NCBI GenBank assembly: GCA_039105265.1
Contig: JAPFFF010000004.1
Coordinates: 1,674,001 to 1,738,000 of the forward strand
DNA: 64,000 nucleotides
Source of the DNA: Tritrichomonas musculus
Taxonomy: Eukaryota > Parabasalia > Tritrichomonadida > Tritrichomonadidae
Direction of reading: 5' to 3'
Part shown: in pieces, positions 61,218-64,000 of the stretch
Position numbering within the stretch: position 1 is the stretch's first letter
Layout: each line of letters starts with the position of its first letter
Made by a program: the position numbers and the translations under genes
The notes under the pieces: generated by a model
What the model was told of the DNA's origin: nothing
The model's database searches: none
Seen by the model: the letters and a program-made list of their open reading frames with translations, nothing else

Positions 61218-62301
61218 CTTTTGAAAATTTGAATTCAAAATTCTGAACTTCTCAATTTTGAGAGACAATCAAAAATTTTATATAAAGGATTTCGAATGTT
61301 AATCATCTCTGTATAATATTGCCAAAAGCGACAAATTCAAATTTACAGTAGTGTTTCAAAATTGAAAAATGTTTTTTAACTAAAAAATCCACTTTTTGAA
61401 TTTATTCTTTCTGAAAATATATAAACTTTTTCAAAAAAAAAAAAAAAAAATCTAAAATAAATCTAGAAGTTTTATTTCAAAAAGTAGATTTTTAATTTTC
61501 GCAACGTTTTTGCATTATGAAACGCTACTGTACCTTGATAAATAAATATAAGTGTCATTAGCTTTTTTTTTTTTTTTTTTTATTTTATTTTGGCAAATGA
61601 ATTAAAATAAAGACAAGGAATTAACTAATGAAAATCAGAAGATATGATTCTTATCATATATATGTACATACATATTGCAGTACTCAATAGTATCTAATTC
61701 TTTTTATTAAACAAAAAAAATAACGAAATAACTCTTCTTTTTTATGTTCTTTGGATTCTTGTATGAAAAGGGAAATCATGATTTTTGGTTGCGATTATAG
61801 AAGAAGGAAGTGCTATTTGTGTTAGTGATGAGTATTGGCGTTCTCTTCTCAAGAAATGAATTGTTTTCAAAAGTTGATTTACTGATCTTAATTGAAATAA
61901 TTAATTTCTATGAATTAAATTCATAGAAAATAGAAATGGATTTCATCTGTCATTTTGAAACCTAGATAAGCATTATTTATTAAGAACAAGGTCATATTTA
62001 GTATGGATCAGGTAGTCTGGAACATTTGAAATATCATCTCAAGAAAAGTGCTTTAATGTAAAAATTTTTAATGGATAAAAAGTGGAAGCAGCCAAATCTG
62101 TTCAAAAAATTGTTGATTTTTGATCGAAATTTCATTGATTTGATATCGAAATAAATCTTTGAGTATTGTTGTTTTATATGAATAAAATTGTTTCATTAAT
62201 TGGTTCACTTCATAATAAATTTATTACAAACTGTTCATTATATGAAATAATTTGTTTCTATGAATTCAATAAGAAAAAAAGAAAGAAAGTTTTCTTAGTC
62301 T
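61218..62301. other. 1.1-kb intergenic region with MITE and a palindrome
   Basis: Contains the mariner-type MITE (61346-61530), a 20-T run (about 61564-61583) and a 25-bp near-perfect palindrome TTTCTATGAATT-A-AATTCATAGAAA (61905-61929). A spot of less AT-biased sequence (61775-61860) has a short open stretch but no gene I can support. Confidence 0.55.
61346..61530. mobile_element. Mariner-type MITE, 185 bp
   Basis: The ends are inverted repeats CAGTAGTGTTTCAAAATT and (right, reverse complement) CAGTAGCGTTTCATAATG, continuing with gaps to the shared CACTTTTTGAA/CTACTTTTTGAA word about 50 bp in. Both sides are flanked by TA (61344-61345, 61531-61532), the Tc1/mariner target. No coding capacity. 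The ends differ from those of the mariner copy at 18484, so another family mobilised it. Confidence 0.8.
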
Positions 62302-64000
62302 TTGAAGAATAAACTGATTGATATTACTGATGGTCAAGTCGGAAATGCAGAAATCAAAGAATACCATTTTGTCACTGACGCTGATCAAATAATTGACCCT
62401 GAAGAAGCCGTTGAAGTGGAAAAAATATGGGAATGGCTCAAAGAAATAATTCAAAATAAAAAATATACAGCTCCAATACAAACATTTTTATATAACAACT
62501 TTTCCAAAGAAAAATTTATTGAAATATTTAACGGTACTGTTCAATTAATATGGGATAAATCCACAAAAAAAATTATTCATGCAGTTTATCAATTTGTCAA
62601 TCATCCAATAGAAACGACGGGTGATATCGTTATTGAAGTGAATAGTGCTTATGAATTTTTGAAAAAATATTATGAAAACCAAACAGAGCTTATGAAAAGT
62701 ATCCTTACTGTTATTTTGGTTCTTCTTGGTTCAGGAATTATGGGCATCGTAATCACAAGTGCATTCAAAAAGATTCGTGCCAAAAAAATTGAAAATGGAC
62801 GTTTAGCATTAAGCACGAGCAATTTTGAAGGAGGGCAATTGTTGGATATTAATAATGGCATTATTATTGATGGAAATGGAAATGATAATAATAATGATGA
62901 TTATAATGATGACGATATGAGAGACCCTAGTTTTCAGGGATGGATCGATACAACAAATAGAAATATTCGAAATATTATTCAGCAGCATAATGTTTTAGAA
63001 GAAAGAGTCTCAAATATAAGAGAATGCAATTGTAATGATAATAATAATAATAATAATCAAAGATTTATAGACCAAATTTCTCAACAACAACATCTTGACA
63101 TTCAACAATTATTAAAAAACAAAATCATTTAATAATTGATAATAGTGTCGGCTCTTTTGTTGATGCGATGTTTCAACCAGAAATATATCAAGAAGCAGCA
63201 ACTCAAGTGAACACAACGATAAAAAGACGACGAAAAAAGAAAGAAAAAGTGAATGTAATTGACACATCACATGATCGTTCTTTTCAAAGAGATGAAAATT
63301 ATGTTTTTGACATATTAACTGATGATTGGGTTCTTCATAATAATTCTAATTTTCAATCTGGTTAGCGAACAAATCTTAATGCACAAAATATGCCACGCAA
63401 TTTTATCATTGACACTTTTCATGGTGAATGGGTTGCTATCGGTGCAGAAAATGATATTCAAGAATCAAATGCAGACTGGAGAACGAATCCTAGTTCAGCA
63501 TTAGCAACCTTTCTGTTGCCATCTCAAATAAATGATGGTGTTTTTCGTTGGAGTGATAGATATGATCAATGGACATTTCATGCAAATTATAACTCATATA
63601 CAAATCAAGATCAAAGTGAAAGATTAGAATGGCAAAGAGATCAAAGACAGCATTTTGATGATAATTATGTTTGGAATGTTTTTGATCAAGAATGGCAAGA
63701 ACATGGACAGAATTTTGAAGCTGGATGGAGAACCAATCATGAATTTGTTCCTCCTGATAACTATGTATGGGATGATTATTTAGAAGAGTGGGTGATGTTA
63801 TCATATAGAAATAGAGGTTTTGACAGCAATTGGAGAAATAGCTATTCAGATGAAGTGTCAGTTATGGTTGAATTATTGAATCAAGGCTGATTTTTAGGAA
63901 AAGGCCAAATTGTTCAATATGGAGGTGAATGGGTTTGGCGCCATCATGTAGACCCCGTTGATGATATTAAATTATTATAAGATGAAATAGCAGATATTAA
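62302..64000 (+). pseudogene. Decaying gene with membrane segment and W/D-rich repeats, continues past the window
   Basis: A coherent protein-like plus-strand reading spans this region but is interrupted about four times, and no ATG opens its 5' end, so it is a pseudogene or a fragment. The first part is helical with a membrane segment SILTVILVLLGSGIMGIVIT. An Asn/Asp-rich linker follows (about 62870-63055, with a short ATA/ATG-type simple repeat), then a Gln/Asn stretch. The last 750 bases carry repeats of about 30-35 residues: NYVFDILTDDWVLH, NFIIDTFHGEWVAI, NYVWNVFDQEWQEH and NYVWDDYLEEWVML, with WRTN linkers. I do not recognise the family. Confidence 0.55.

Noticed and set aside
61775-61860. 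Short open stretch ending SDEYWRSLLKK
   Set aside because: Under 30 codons, preceded by a stop and without start codon; not enough for a gene call.

Overview
The window reads as AT-rich, gene-dense, almost intron-free protist DNA, best explained as a trichomonad (Parabasalia; Tritrichomonas or Trichomonas type). The grounds are a very large BEACH-domain gene, a protein kinase fused to many Sel1 repeats, an ATG2-like lipid-transfer protein, a flagellar PG-rich (SHIPPO) protein, bacterial-looking enzyme genes, a Maverick/Polinton-type capsid element, Tc1/mariner and Mutator-like DNA transposons, short 5' leaders with TCAYW initiator-like motifs, and one apparent 26-nt intron. The species is inferred, not proven.

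Layout. 1-6185 (minus): 3' part of a BEACH gene that runs off the left edge; it contains an in-frame 18-bp tandem repeat and lacks a start codon. 6547-10395: a sugar-nucleotide 4,6-dehydratase-like gene and two small hypothetical genes. 10458-21760: a mobile-element island holding a 993-bp Mutator-type non-autonomous element with 9-bp target duplications; a 6.2-kb Polinton-like element (11617-17842) with near-identical terminal inverted repeats; diverged GC-rich inverted arms outside it; a Tc1/mariner copy with one in-frame stop; and decayed transposase fragments. 21766-50610: a run of host genes (Sel1/kinase, amino-acid permease, dipeptidyl peptidase IV, ABC half-transporter, ATG2-like, ankyrin, armadillo-like, possible NYN protein, TRAPPC10-like, coiled-coil protein with mini-intron, thioredoxin-fold membrane protein, pseudokinase). 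51436-52856: a truncated, frameshifted GH43-like gene, followed 50 bp later by tRNA-Leu(AAG). 53795-61217: a hypothetical gene, a SCAMP, a catalytically dead kexin-like membrane protein, a SHIPPO protein and a bacterial-type EEP hydrolase. 61346-61530: a mariner MITE. 62302-end: a decaying gene with D/W-rich repeats.

How the genes relate. Several host genes concern membrane traffic and lysosome/autophagy biology (BEACH, ATG2-like, TRAPPC10-like, SCAMP, kexin-like, ABC, permease, DPPIV). They are separate transcription units, mostly with their own promoters, and not an operon.

The most notable item is the 6.2-kb Polinton-like element. Nearly everything between its repeats is compact, intact, virion-type or unknown coding sequence, and I can see no polymerase, integrase, ATPase or protease gene. 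It therefore looks like a young, capsid-bearing but replication-less derivative of a Maverick. Also worth attention are the 26-nt intron, the dead kexin, the pseudokinase and the possible NYN plus winged-helix protein.
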